Source of the DNA: Aerococcus sp. UBA6277 | Lineage (GTDB): Bacteria; Bacillota; Bacilli; Lactobacillales; Aerococcaceae | DNA length: 46,936 nt | NCBI RefSeq assembly: GCF_002440555.1 | Contig: NZ_DJUR01000021.1 | Location: 1 to 46,936, forward strand | Direction: 5' to 3' | Part shown: positions 34,232 to 44,070 of the stretch, one piece after another | Layout of the letters: each line of letters begins with the position of its first letter | Numbering within the stretch: position 1 is the first letter of the stretch | Notes under the pieces: model-generated | Databases searched by the model: none | What the model was told of the DNA's origin: nothing | What the model saw: the letters and a program-made list of their open reading frames with translations, nothing else | Translations under genes and position numbers: made by a program

Positions 34232-35530
34232 TTACTTATCTAGCGCCTTATGACGAATATTTAATTGATGTTTTTCATAGTTCGCTTGTTTCAATTGTGG
34301 CAAGCTCATCATGGCGATAAAGCTGACTAGGTAAAGGCTGGCTAAGAAAAGCATGACCATACCCACACCAGAAGCATCTAAGATGAAACCAATAATTACT
34401 GAGGAGAACCCACCGACTGCGCGTCCAACGTTTAAAATCGTGTTGTTGGCAATCGCATTGATTTTAAATGGATAAAGACGTGAAATCATTGCCCCGTAGC
34501 CTGCGAACATACCGTTTACGAAGAAACCAACGACGGCACCACCGATTAAGATGGTCATAGCTGAGTTGGCAAAAGTGAACAAGTAAACTGAAACTGCTGA
34601 CGCGATTAAGTAGACACCATAAGACAATCTTGGCCCTAATCTATCTAAGATTTGTCCAAATGTTAGCATCCCTAAACACATACCTAAGATTGTTGTCACC
34701 ATCCAAGTAGATGAACCTGAAACAGTTACCCCAACTTGTTCTTGCATAATAGTTGGTAACCAGTTCATCATTCCAAAATAACCAGCAATTTGTACAGTTG
34801 TCATCACCATTAAGATGATTGTTTGATAGGCTTGCCCTGGTGTCTTGAACAGGTCTCTAATAGCTGGCTTCTCCCTGTCATCAATCTCTACAAGGTCTTC
34901 TGTCACTTCGTCTGTATTAATCCCTAATTCATCTTCATTAATAGTTAATTTAGCCCACACAACCACTAGGATTGGTAAGATCCCGAATAGAAACAACCCT
35001 CTCCAACCAAGTGTTGGTACAATAAAACCTGCTAGAAGCGCCGAACTGATAGAACCGATTTGACCGACAATCCCGTTCAAGGATGAAATCCGGCCTAATT
35101 GTTTAGCAGGAACAAGTCCGGCCATAATCGAGATGGCTACCCCGTACTCACCACCAACCCCGATTCCTGCGATAAAGCGTAGTAGGTATAGGTATTGAAT
35201 ATTTGGCGTGAAGAAGATTAAAGCTGTTGCGATAGAGAAAGTAAGAATTGTTAAGTAGAAAACCTTCATCTTGTCCCAACGGTCAGCTAAGACCCCGAAT
35301 AGCAAACCTCCAGCTAGCATCCCTAAGTTGGTAATTGTCGCGATCCAACCAGCAGCTACACTTGAAATCCCTAATTGGCTGATGATAGATGACATTGAAA
35401 ATGATAAGAACATCACGTTCAAATCATCTGTCCCTGATGCAACAATAGCAGCAATCAAGGCGTTTCGTTGCGATTTGTTTAACTTGTGATCTTCCACTTG
35501 TAATGCATTTTTTTCGATTGTTTTTTCCAT
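34232..35530 (-). CDS. major facilitator superfamily transporter
   Basis: A 432-residue, 12-helix permease. The loop 2-3 motif GGLLFGVLADRWDKMKVF and the IAGIGVGGEYGVAISIMAGL stretch in helix 4-5 put it with the sugar-phosphate/organic-anion type MFS (related to AAHS and sialate-type symporters), not with drug pumps. A central loop at about 215-235 is acidic. The frame opens at 35572, but the ATG at 35530 follows AAAGGAG at seven bases. It lies 130 bases downstream of pyrE on the same strand with no clear terminator between, so a pyrimidine-related organic acid such as orotate is a possible but unproven substrate. Confidence 0.8.
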   Translation of the reverse strand: MEKTIEKNALQVEDHKLNKSQRNALIAAIVASGTDDLNVMFLSFSMSSIISQLGISSVAAGWIATITNLGMLAGGLLFGVLADRWDKMKVFYLTILTFSIATALIFFTPNIQYLYLLRFIAGIGVGGEYGVAISIMAGLVPAKQLGRISSLNGIVGQIGSISSALLAGFIVPTLGWRGLFLFGILPILVVVWAKLTINEDELGINTDEVTEDLVEIDDREKPAIRDLFKTPGQAYQTIILMVMTTVQIAGYFGMMNWLPTIMQEQVGVTVSGSSTWMVTTILGMCLGMLTFGQILDRLGPRLSYGVYLIASAVSVYLFTFANSAMTILIGGAVVGFFVNGMFAGYGAMISRLYPFKINAIANNTILNVGRAVGGFSSVIIGFILDASGVGMVMLFLASLYLVSFIAMMSLPQLKQANYEKHQLNIRHKALDK

Positions 35531-35659
35531 TTTTGTGCTCCTTTTTTGGTAAAACTGGTGTAATTCCCTCATTTAGTCACCGTGAAAATAAAAATGGGCA
35601 AAAAAAAATAAGGACATAAATTTTGTAACGCTGTTATTTGTATAGCAGGTTAAATCAAC

Positions 35660-36301
35660 TTAACCGTGTTTTTCAGACCAAGCTTTAGGGTCTTTGTACC
35701 ATTCCATCAACTTGTCATAATGTGGTGATAATTTAGGATCTTTTACTGCGTAATCCAAAATCTTCACGTAGTTTGTCAAGGTCATTAAAGGATAGCCAGC
35801 TTGTTTGAAAGCATCTTTTGAAGCTGCTAATAAATAGTCAAAAATAGCTACTGCTGCTACTACTTGGCCGCCCGCTTCTTGAATCTTGTCAGCTGCAGTA
35901 ATCACGCTACCACCAGTTGAAATCAAGTCTTCAATGATCACTACTTTTGCGCCTGCTTCTAAAGCACCTTCAATAGCATTTTGCTTACCGTGATCTTTGG
36001 CAGAAGAACGCACATAAATCATTGGTAAGTCTAAACGTTCACTTACAAATGCAGCATGTGGAATACCAGCAGTTGCAGTACCTGCAATCACATCTACGTC
36101 AGGGAAGTTTTCTTTGATTAATTCAGCCAAAGCATCTTCCACTGTTGAACGCACACTCGGGTATGACATGATTAATCGGTTATCTGTATAAATCGGCGCT
36201 TTAAGTCCGCTGGCCCAAGTATATGGTGCCTCAGGGCTAAAGTTTACAGCTTTAATCTCTAGTAATTTTTGTGCTACCAAATCGGCTTTTTCTACTGTCA
36301 T
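35660..36301 (-). CDS. pyrE: orotate phosphoribosyltransferase
   Basis: Forms orotidine 5'-phosphate from orotate and PRPP. It has 213 residues. The PRPP-binding loop is VVIIEDLISTGGSV (120-133), and the catalytic lysine region is RSSAKDHGKQN (98-108). It follows pyrF by 12 bases, completing UMP synthesis. Its ribosome binding site GGAGGG lies within that gap. Confidence 0.94.
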   Translation of the reverse strand: MTVEKADLVAQKLLEIKAVNFSPEAPYTWASGLKAPIYTDNRLIMSYPSVRSTVEDALAELIKENFPDVDVIAGTATAGIPHAAFVSERLDLPMIYVRSSAKDHGKQNAIEGALEAGAKVVIIEDLISTGGSVITAADKIQEAGGQVVAAVAIFDYLLAASKDAFKQAGYPLMTLTNYVKILDYAVKDPKLSPHYDKLMEWYKDPKAWSEKHG

Positions 36302-36313
36302 CTTGCACCCTCC

Positions 36314-37021
36314 TTATTGTCCAGACCAATCAGCTGTGATTTGATCGTAAGTTACTTTTGAGTTATTGGCTTGTGTAATTGGTCGTCCAACAACGATATA
36401 ATCAGAACCGCCTTGGGCTGCTTGGCTTGGTGTCATGATTCGTTTTTGGTCATCCGCAACAGAAGTCGCTAGGCGGATACCCGGTGTAATTGTTTGGAAG
36501 TCTTCTCCGCAAGCTTCTTTAATAGCTGCTGCTTCAAGTGGTGAACAAACCACACCATCAAGGCCCGCTGCTTTAGTTAATCTAGCGTAGCGCAATACTG
36601 AATCCAATACTTCACCTGGAATTCCTTGTTCTTCGTTCATTTGTTCAGTAGAAGTGGACGTTAATTGCGTGACACTAATTAACATCGGGCGTTTACCTGT
36701 CGAACCTGCCTCTAAACCACGAAGCGCTGCTTGCATCATCTCTTTCCCACCAGCCGCATGTACATTGACCATTGCAACACCAGTACTGGCTAAAATGGCC
36801 ATTGCGCGCTCAACCGTATTGGGAATATCGTATAATTTCAAGTCTAAGAAAATGTCGTGGCCTTTTGCTTGTAACTCTTTTAAGAAAGCTGTCCCACCAG
36901 CATAAAACAATTCCATACCTACTTTTACATTTAGTTGTTGACCTTGGAACTGATCAAGGAACGCAAATACCTCTTCTTGATTAGGAAAATCTAAGGCAAT
37001 AATTGGTTTCTTCGGATCCAC
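36314..37021 (-). CDS. pyrF: orotidine 5'-phosphate decarboxylase
   Basis: Decarboxylates OMP to UMP. It has 235 residues with the TIM-barrel signature FLDLKLYDIPNTV (58-70), including the catalytic DxKxxD, and GDFQTITPGIR-like C-terminal phosphate loop (TITPGIR, VVGRPIT). Translation starts at GTG (37021) after AGAGGAAG. No other pyr genes accompany pyrFE here, unlike the large pyr operon of Bacillus. The pair is expressed from its own promoter through an attenuated leader of about 230 bases. Confidence 0.94.
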   Translation of the reverse strand: MDPKKPIIALDFPNQEEVFAFLDQFQGQQLNVKVGMELFYAGGTAFLKELQAKGHDIFLDLKLYDIPNTVERAMAILASTGVAMVNVHAAGGKEMMQAALRGLEAGSTGKRPMLISVTQLTSTSTEQMNEEQGIPGEVLDSVLRYARLTKAAGLDGVVCSPLEAAAIKEACGEDFQTITPGIRLATSVADDQKRIMTPSQAAQGGSDYIVVGRPITQANNSKVTYDQITADWSGQ

Positions 37022-37086
37022 ATGGCACTTCCTCTCATATTTTTCTATTATCTTTTCATTTTTTTCTCATTTATCTAAAAATGGGC

Positions 37087-37123
37087 AAAAAAAATAACCA
37101 ACAACGAAACAAGGTTGCTGATT
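37087..37123 (-). terminator. terminator in the pyrFE leader (attenuator)
   Basis: AATCAGCAAC/GTTGTTGGTT, a 10-bp stem with wobbles and loop, is followed by ATTTTTTTT on the minus strand, 66 bases before the pyrF start. A promoter upstream and the gene downstream make it a leader attenuator. Confidence 0.75.
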
Positions 37124-37250
37124 ATATACTAGCGGATGCTGGTCTTAAAATTTGTTCACTAACAAAATAAAGTGGTTATTCTTGTGAGCGAACAGCTCTT
37201 ATGTGCAGGGCATCCATACGCTAGTGCAGTTTCCCCTGTTTTTACTCTGT
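37124..37250 (-). promoter_or_regulatory. structured pyrFE leader RNA, candidate new sensor
   Basis: After the predicted start, ACTAGCG and GGATGC (with a TAT bulge between) pair with GCATCC-CGCTAGT, giving a 13-bp long-range helix (arms near 37206-37225 and 37128-37142). It encloses hairpins GAGCtgttcGCTC and TTTGTTagtgAACAAA. Between these, AAGAATAACC can pair over ten bases with GGTTATTTTT of the terminator's 3' side, an antiterminator. I find no PyrR-binding-loop consensus. Ligand, if any, is unknown. Confidence 0.5.
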
Positions 37251-37255
37251 TGGCT

Positions 37256-37284
37256 ATTGTACCGACTTAGAAAGAAAGAGTCAA
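37256..37284 (-). promoter_or_regulatory. pyrFE promoter
   Basis: TTGACT (37279-37284), a 17-base spacer and TACAAT (37256-37261) form a strong promoter downstream of the pyrG terminator. The predicted start is near 37249. Confidence 0.7.
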
Positions 37285-37346
37285 CATATATTTTAATAAA
37301 TATTTACATTATCAACGAAATCTTGATAAGACAAGGATATACAATT

Positions 37347-37392
37347 AAAAAATATCCGTTCTCTTATACAAAACGTACAAAAAGAACGGATA
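37347..37392 (-). terminator. terminator of pyrG
   Basis: A perfect stem TATCCGTTCT/AGAACGGATA with a 20-base loop is followed by six T's, 19 bases after the pyrG stop. Confidence 0.75.
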
Positions 37393-37410
37393 ATTTACAA
37401 TTTATAATTC

Positions 37411-39036
<1,626 letters not shown>

Positions 39037-39090
39037 TTATATGCTTACATAAGAAGGGAGATGCGGATAACTATTTTCCTTAGAAAAAAT

Positions 39091-39125
39091 AAAAAAATCC
39101 CCATCTTTCCTAAGAAAGACAGGGA
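39091..39125 (-). terminator. pyrG leader attenuator (CTP-sensing type)
   Basis: TCCCTGTCTTTC/GAAAGATGGGGA, a 12-bp stem with two G-U pairs and a four-base loop, is followed by seven T's. The 5' arm starts with a pyrimidine tract (CTCCCT), as in the Bacillus pyrG leader. There, extra G residues added at the 5' end during CTP shortage pair with the tract and stop the terminator from forming. Confidence 0.75.
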
Positions 39126-39174
39126 GTAACGTGTTCATCTCACAATAGTTATGAAACTAAAGTGCCCAAATAGA

Positions 39175-39203
39175 ATAATAATTCATTCACTTATTTGAGT
39201 CAA
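39175..39203 (-). promoter_or_regulatory. pyrG promoter with GGGC start
   Basis: TTGACT (39198-39203), a 17-base spacer and TATTAT (39175-39180). Seven bases later the transcript would begin GGGCAC (39167 downwards). Initiation at GGGC, pausing for C, is what the reiterative-G mechanism needs. Confidence 0.75.
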
Positions 39204-39257
39204 GGAAAAACAACATGTTTTTTATAGAAGTTTAGAAATCTTTGTTAGAAGTCTTTG

Positions 39258-39836
39258 TTAGAAGTCTTCTTCGTCTTCCTCATCATCATCTTCGTCAACT
39301 AAGCTAAGGTCGCCTTCAAGACCATCTTCAAGATCGTCTTCTTCCTCGTCATCGCCTAATTCACCTAGGTCAGAAGAGTAAGCTGAAATTTCGTCTTCTT
39401 CATCTTCTTCTTCGTCATCGTAATCTTCTTCGTCTTCAACGTAGTCCACATCTTCTGGGTCGTCAGACGCGTAGTCAATTAAATCGTCATCTTCAACAGA
39501 CGCCAATAGACTCTTGCTACCTTTGTGTTTCGCTTTAATATCGTCATCATCGATAGAAGAAACAATTTCTTCATCGATTGAATCAACTGCATACCACTCA
39601 CGTAAGCCCCAACGGTTTTCACCTAAAGAGATAAAACTACCATCATAGTTCATTTCTGTGTAGAAATTCGCCATTTTGCCTTCTAATTCATCTTGTGGCA
39701 TGTTCAAGAAATCTTGAATTTCAGCTAATAAATCATTGAACTCGAATACATTATTCGTTTCCACTAAAATTTGGTATGCGACTTCAACCATTGATAACTG
39801 TTCTTTGTTTTGACCAGCAAATCCTTTTAATTCCAC
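39258..39836 (-). CDS. rpoE: DNA-directed RNA polymerase delta subunit
   Basis: Delta factor of Gram-positive RNA polymerase, which raises transcript release and enzyme recycling. About 192 residues. The folded N-terminal domain covers 1-90 (MVEVAYQILVETN, NWGLREWYA-like motif GENRWGLREWY). The rest is an intrinsically disordered run of Asp and Glu. A frame opens at TTG 39866 without a ribosome binding site. The GTG at 39836 follows AAAGGATG at about ten bases and I prefer it. It sits 71 bases downstream of the DUF1934 gene and upstream of pyrG. Confidence 0.92.
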   Translation of the reverse strand: MELKGFAGQNKEQLSMVEVAYQILVETNNVFEFNDLLAEIQDFLNMPQDELEGKMANFYTEMNYDGSFISLGENRWGLREWYAVDSIDEEIVSSIDDDDIKAKHKGSKSLLASVEDDDLIDYASDDPEDVDYVEDEEDYDDEEEDEEDEISAYSSDLGELGDDEEEDDLEDGLEGDLSLVDEDDDEEDEEDF

Positions 39837-39907
39837 TACTAGTTCATCCTTTCGCCTTATAACCAACGCACTTGTGATTAATCGTCTAGTATATCCACTA
39901 TATATTA

Positions 39908-40360
39908 CTACACATGGACCCTTGTTTGCAATTCGATTTGGTATTGCCCAATCATTTCTTCTGATTGGTATAAGTTGTATGCCATCCGGGCATTAAAGGT
40001 ATCCGCATCGTTTTGGTTTACATTAAGTAAATTTAATTGTCCTTGGAAAGTAATTGCTTGTGCATCTGTCACATGGTAGAGAATATCCGTTTTTTTACCT
40101 TTGACTAGATTCATTGTCGTTTCTGTACCGTTCACTTGACGACGGATAGTCACTTTATCGTTAGCTTCAAATTTTAAACGGACAGCTACCGTGTTTTCAG
40201 TGATTTTTTCTTCATATTCTACATAAATAGCCTCGCCGACTTCATAGTAGTAACCCTTTGTTTTCGTGGTAAATTCCTCTTGCACTTGTTGGCCATCACG
40301 ATCTTGTTGGATATAGTTTTTAACTTTTAACTGGATTGCTTGTTTACCAGCATTTGCCAT
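39908..40360 (-). CDS. DUF1934 (YwiB) beta-barrel protein
   Basis: A 150-residue soluble protein of the YwiB family, predicted to form a calycin-like beta barrel. The features are IQLKVKNYIQQDRDGQQVQ at the N-terminus, YYEVGEAIYVEYEEK, and the end YQSEEMIGQYQIELQTRV. Its function is unknown; in Firmicutes it is often found beside rpoE or argS, as here. AGGAGG lies before the ATG. Probably cotranscribed with rpoE. Confidence 0.85.
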   Translation of the reverse strand: MANAGKQAIQLKVKNYIQQDRDGQQVQEEFTTKTKGYYYEVGEAIYVEYEEKITENTVAVRLKFEANDKVTIRRQVNGTETTMNLVKGKKTDILYHVTDAQAITFQGQLNLLNVNQNDADTFNARMAYNLYQSEEMIGQYQIELQTRVHV

Positions 40361-40487
40361 TTGGCAACCTCCTCTAATGACAATTTTTCTTGTATATTTA
40401 ACCTCCCCTATTCTAACACGATTCCCTTAGACTTCAAAGATTAGATACCTATGAAACCGCCGTGAAATAGGGGAAATAGCTACTTTT

Positions 40488-40497
40488 ATGGTACAAT
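40488..40497 (+). promoter_or_regulatory. extended -10 promoter of lipL
   Basis: TGGTACAAT (40489-40497) is an extended -10 element. It covers an in-frame ATG at 40488, so that ATG should not be the start of translation. Confidence 0.5.
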
Positions 40498-40526
40498 ATA
40501 GACAAATTAGTGGGAAGGACTTTCAC

Positions 40527-41402
40527 ATGATGTTTGACGACTTTAAAACAAGCGACAAACCGCTGACTATGGCGGTTTATAAAGATATTACTCAAAATAA
40601 TCAAGCCTATGATTTAGAGGAAGCAGATATAGCCTTGTTACCCTTTGCAGTTGATGACACTATCTTGAATGCTATTAACCAAGAATCTTTTGAAGCGCCC
40701 TTAGCCATTCATTTCTGGCCAACCCGCCCAACTGTTATCCTTGGGGGCATGGACACTAGGCTACCAGACTTTAATCAAGCTGTGACTTGGCTGTATGAGG
40801 ACCAAGCCATTTTGCCGGTTGTACGACCTGCTGGTGGGTTAGCGGTGGTATCTGACCCAAATGTCTTGAACGTGACCCTATTGATGGACACTAAAAACAA
40901 ATCCTTTACCATCGATCAGGCTTATGACTTTATCGTCACACTCTTACAAGCAATGATGGACGCATATGGTATATCACTAGAAGTCGGGGAAGTCGCAACA
41001 TCCTACTGCCCTGGTAAATTTGACGTATCCATTCGTGGGCAAAAAGTAGCCGGTATTGCCCAACGTAGAATCGGTCATGCAGTAGGTATCTACCTCTACA
41101 TGTCAATCACCGGAGATCAAGCCAGTCGCGGCCAATTAATCGCTGATATGTACAAATTCGGTCAAGCAAGTAAAGATGAAAAAGGCCGGTATCCAAACGT
41201 GGACCCTAATGTTATGGCCAACTTGTCCGACTTCGCGCCTATTGATACAGTCGAAAAATTTGTCGATGACTTGTTAACAGTGATTGCGGATGCTGGGGTT
41301 GAATTAGTCGAACGAAGTCAAGAGACTTTGGATACGGTGACTTATAGCCAACGGATGCAGAAACGAAACCAAGTCCTTTACGATATATTAGCGAATCAAT
41401 AG
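40527..41402 (+). CDS. lipL: LipL-like octanoyl/lipoyl amidotransferase
   Basis: A 291-residue member of the biotin/lipoate protein ligase-transferase fold. It moves octanoyl or lipoyl groups from GcvH-type carriers to E2 subunits of 2-oxoacid dehydrogenases. The lipoate-attachment motif is VVRPAGGLAVVSD (98-110), and the catalytic cysteine is in SYCPGKFDVSI (C161), corresponding to Cys150 of Bacillus LipL. A preceding in-frame ATG (40488) lies inside the -10 box; GGAAGGA before the ATG pair 40527/40530 sets the start. The following HD-domain gene is in the same orientation, an arrangement seen for ywfL and ywfO relatives. No lipA or gcvH is in the window. Confidence 0.83.
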   Translation: MMFDDFKTSDKPLTMAVYKDITQNNQAYDLEEADIALLPFAVDDTILNAINQESFEAPLAIHFWPTRPTVILGGMDTRLPDFNQAVTWLYEDQAILPVVRPAGGLAVVSDPNVLNVTLLMDTKNKSFTIDQAYDFIVTLLQAMMDAYGISLEVGEVATSYCPGKFDVSIRGQKVAGIAQRRIGHAVGIYLYMSITGDQASRGQLIADMYKFGQASKDEKGRYPNVDPNVMANLSDFAPIDTVEKFVDDLLTVIADAGVELVERSQETLDTVTYSQRMQKRNQVLYDILANQ

Positions 41403-41464
41403 ATAGAAACCGCCCACCTTCACGTATAAATATAGAGAGGCAGAATTTGACAAAGGAGACTGTT

Positions 41465-42856
41465 ATGAGTATTGCAGAAGCGAGTAAACGCATACCCGAG
41501 AAGGTGTTTCGGGACCCCGTGCACGACTACATCCACGTCCAACACCAGGTAATTATGGACCTAATCAATGCTAAAGAAATGCAACGCCTACGCCGAATCA
41601 AACAAATGGGGACGGCTTCTTATACCTTCCACGGCGCGGAACATTCACGGTTTAGTCATTCATTAGGTGTGTATGAAATTGCCCGGAAGATTTGTGATAA
41701 ATTCGTTCGCAATTTTTCGATTGAAAACGGCGGGGTTTGGGATGATTCTGAGCGATTAGTGGTTTTATGTGCAGCCCTCTTGCATGATATTGGGCACGGG
41801 CCTTTTTCCCATACTTTTGAAAATATCTTCAATACCGATCACGAAAAGATGACCAGAGAAATCATTTTGTCAGAAGCCACTGAGGTCAACCAGATTTTGC
41901 GTGGGGTATCCGCTGATTTCCCAAGACAAGTGGCATCAGTCATTGATAAGACTTACCCAAATCCACAAGTTGTTCAGTTGATTTCTAGTCAAATTGACGC
42001 TGACCGGATGGATTATCTACTCCGTGACTCTTACTTCTCAGGGACCAATTACGGGAACTTTGATTTGAGTCGAATTCTGCGAGTGATGCACCCTTATAAA
42101 GACGGGATTCGTTTTGACTACAACGGCATGCACGCAGTGGAGGACTATATTACAAGTCGTTATCAAATGTACATGCAAGTCTACTTCCACCCTGTTTCAA
42201 GAGGGATGGAAATGCTACTCCACCATTTGTTAAAACGTGCTCAAGAATTGTTCCTGACAAAAGATGCATTTACCAGTCGTGATACCCACGCTTCATTCTT
42301 AGAGCCATTTTTTACTCAGGACTGGACATTAGAAGACTACCTGCGCCTAGATGACGGGGTCTTACAAACTTATTTCCAACACTGGATTTTCTATGCAGAA
42401 GACCCAGTCTTGCGAGATTTAGCTGACCGGTTTATCAACCGTAAACCATTTAAGTCAGTCACTTATAACGAGGTTGAAAACCAAGAAGACGTGAAAATAT
42501 TAATCGACTTAGTGGGTAAATTGGGCTATGACATCCAATACTACGTTGCCATCAACTCGCGCTTTGATTTACCGTATGATTTCTACAGACCAAATGCGGA
42601 GAAACCACGTACGCAAATTGAATTAGTTGAGAAAAATGGCCACATGGTCGAATTGTCAAAAGCTTCGAGTTTAATCGCAGCCTTTACTGGTCAACAGCGC
42701 GGTGATGAGCGCCTATTCTTACCTAATGAGTTATTCTATGGGAAAAACCGTGACAACATTACCTTGTTTGAACCTATCTTGACGCAAATCCACGCCATGA
42801 CCAAAACAGGTAAAATCACACCATTAGACGAAAACCTAACAGATACCTTTATCTAG
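41465..42856 (+). CDS. HD-domain phosphohydrolase (YwfO-like)
   Basis: A 463-residue HD-superfamily enzyme of the dGTPase-like/SAMHD1-related group. The metal-binding residues are His65 in SRFSHSLG, HD at 107-108 in LLHDIGHGPFSH, and Asp in SQIDADRMDYLLRDS. YwfO-type proteins are thought to hydrolyse nucleoside triphosphates; substrate is not certain. The frame opens at TTG 41447, but the ATG at 41465 follows AAAGGAG at six bases. It lies 62 bases after lipL and probably shares its transcript. Confidence 0.87.
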   Translation: MSIAEASKRIPEKVFRDPVHDYIHVQHQVIMDLINAKEMQRLRRIKQMGTASYTFHGAEHSRFSHSLGVYEIARKICDKFVRNFSIENGGVWDDSERLVVLCAALLHDIGHGPFSHTFENIFNTDHEKMTREIILSEATEVNQILRGVSADFPRQVASVIDKTYPNPQVVQLISSQIDADRMDYLLRDSYFSGTNYGNFDLSRILRVMHPYKDGIRFDYNGMHAVEDYITSRYQMYMQVYFHPVSRGMEMLLHHLLKRAQELFLTKDAFTSRDTHASFLEPFFTQDWTLEDYLRLDDGVLQTYFQHWIFYAEDPVLRDLADRFINRKPFKSVTYNEVENQEDVKILIDLVGKLGYDIQYYVAINSRFDLPYDFYRPNAEKPRTQIELVEKNGHMVELSKASSLIAAFTGQQRGDERLFLPNELFYGKNRDNITLFEPILTQIHAMTKTGKITPLDENLTDTFI

Positions 42857-42921
42857 TCTGCTAACAAACATCTCATTATCCCTAAAATTCAATCCTATAC
42901 TTTAAAATATAATTATACGAG

Positions 42922-42952
42922 AAAGCTTACATTTTAACTTTGTAAGCTTTTT
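42922..42952 (+). terminator. terminator after the HD-domain gene
   Basis: AAAGCTTACA/TGTAAGCTTT is a perfect 10-bp stem followed by two more T's and then A/T-rich sequence. It overlaps the promoter of the next gene. Confidence 0.7.
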
Positions 42953-42962
42953 AAATTATAAT
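42934..42962 (+). promoter_or_regulatory. promoter of the aldo/keto reductase gene
   Basis: TTAACT (42934-42939), a 17-base spacer and TATAAT (42957-42962). The -35 lies in the loop of the preceding terminator. Confidence 0.5.
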
Positions 42963-42983
42963 GAAGGTAACGGAGGTGGGAAT

Positions 42984-43823
42984 ATGGAAAATGTTCGCTT
43001 ATATAATGGTGTTGATATGCCCCAGTTAGGTTTTGGTGTCTTTCAAATCAAGGATTATTCGGAATGTGAACGTTCAGTTATTGATGCTTTGGCATCCGGC
43101 TATCGGTCGATTGATACCGCCCAATTTTATCAAAATGAGGAAGCGGTCGGTTCAGGTCTAGCCATGTCAGATGTACCACGTGAGGATATTTTTTTAACCA
43201 CGAAAATCTGGCCAAGTGATTATGGTGAAGAAAAAACACACGATGCGGTCTTAGGATCACTAAACCGTTTGGGGACTGATTACCTAGACTTAGTCTTATT
43301 ACATCAGCCATTCGGTGATTATTTCGGTGCTTGGCGTGCCTTAGAGAAACTTTACCGTCAAGGTGTTATTCGAGCGATTGGTATTTCTAACTTCTACCCA
43401 GGTCGTTACCAAGATTTCGTGCATTTTGTGGATGTTAAACCTATGGTCAACCAAGTAGAAGCACACGTCTTCTACCAACAAGAAGCCTTACAAAAAGTGA
43501 TGGAACCATATGGTACAGTCCTTGAAGCTTGGGGACCACTTGCACAAGGTAATCATGATTTCTTTAACCACTCTGATATCAAAGCCATTGGTGATAAATA
43601 CGGTAAGTCAAATAGCCAAGTTGGCCTAAGATTCTTACTACAATTAGGTTATGTAGTAATTCCAAAAACTACCCATAAAGAACGCATGGATGAAAACTTT
43701 GATGTCTTTGATTTTGAATTATCAGATGAAGATATGGCCAAACTGAAAGGCTTAGATACTGGACAACCAAACCAAGCACCACATTGGGATCCAGAAAGAG
43801 TCAAATATATTTTAAGTAGGTAG
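42984..43823 (+). CDS. aldo/keto reductase
   Basis: An NADPH-dependent carbonyl reductase of 279 residues and TIM-barrel fold. The catalytic tetrad is visible: Asp44 and Tyr49 in RSIDTAQFYQNE, Lys74 in LTTKIW, His107 in LLHQPFGD. The cofactor segment is near the end (VVIPKTTHKERMDENF). The substrate is not predictable; 2,5-diketo-D-gluconate reductase-like or methylglyoxal-reducing activity is common for this length. GGAGGTGGG precedes the ATG. It is a single-gene unit with its own promoter. Confidence 0.92.
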   Translation: MENVRLYNGVDMPQLGFGVFQIKDYSECERSVIDALASGYRSIDTAQFYQNEEAVGSGLAMSDVPREDIFLTTKIWPSDYGEEKTHDAVLGSLNRLGTDYLDLVLLHQPFGDYFGAWRALEKLYRQGVIRAIGISNFYPGRYQDFVHFVDVKPMVNQVEAHVFYQQEALQKVMEPYGTVLEAWGPLAQGNHDFFNHSDIKAIGDKYGKSNSQVGLRFLLQLGYVVIPKTTHKERMDENFDVFDFELSDEDMAKLKGLDTGQPNQAPHWDPERVKYILSR

Positions 43824-43859
43824 TCTTAAGCATATTTACTTTAATAAGGGCAGATTAAA

Positions 43860-44012
43860 ATGAGTTCATATATCTGTACAGCAAGTGATTCACAGTTATT
43901 AGGTGGTTCAGTTGGAAATCAAGGACCCAATGTTTTGAACACTACACTATACTCTTCATTAAAATCCCTAGAATCCTTTTCTTTGGAAGAAAATTCGACC
44001 AGAGCAAGGTGA
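43860..44012 (+). CDS. small open frame of uncertain status
   Basis: Fifty codons from ATG at 43860 to TGA at 44010-44012, encoding a Ser/Asn/Leu-rich peptide (MSSYICTASDSQLLGGSV...). AAGGGCAG lies upstream at a poor distance. No domain is recognised. It may be a real small protein, a truncated relic, or chance; the bidirectional terminator at 44034-44062 follows. Confidence 0.2.
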   Translation: MSSYICTASDSQLLGGSVGNQGPNVLNTTLYSSLKSLESFSLEENSTRAR

Positions 44013-44033
44013 TAGGCGTATAAGTCATGAAAA

Positions 44034-44062
44034 TAAAAAGACAGGTTTAATCCTGTCTTTTT
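44034..44062. terminator. bidirectional terminator
   Basis: AAAAAGACAGG/CCTGTCTTTTT is a perfect stem with a six-base loop and T runs in both directions. It serves the MFS gene on the minus strand and whatever arrives on the plus strand. Confidence 0.85.
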
Positions 44063-44070
44063 ATTGTGGC

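Noticed and set aside
37087..37250. PyrR-dependent attenuator for pyrFE
   Set aside because: I looked for the PyrR loop consensus (UCCNGNGAGG-like) on the leader strand and did not find it.
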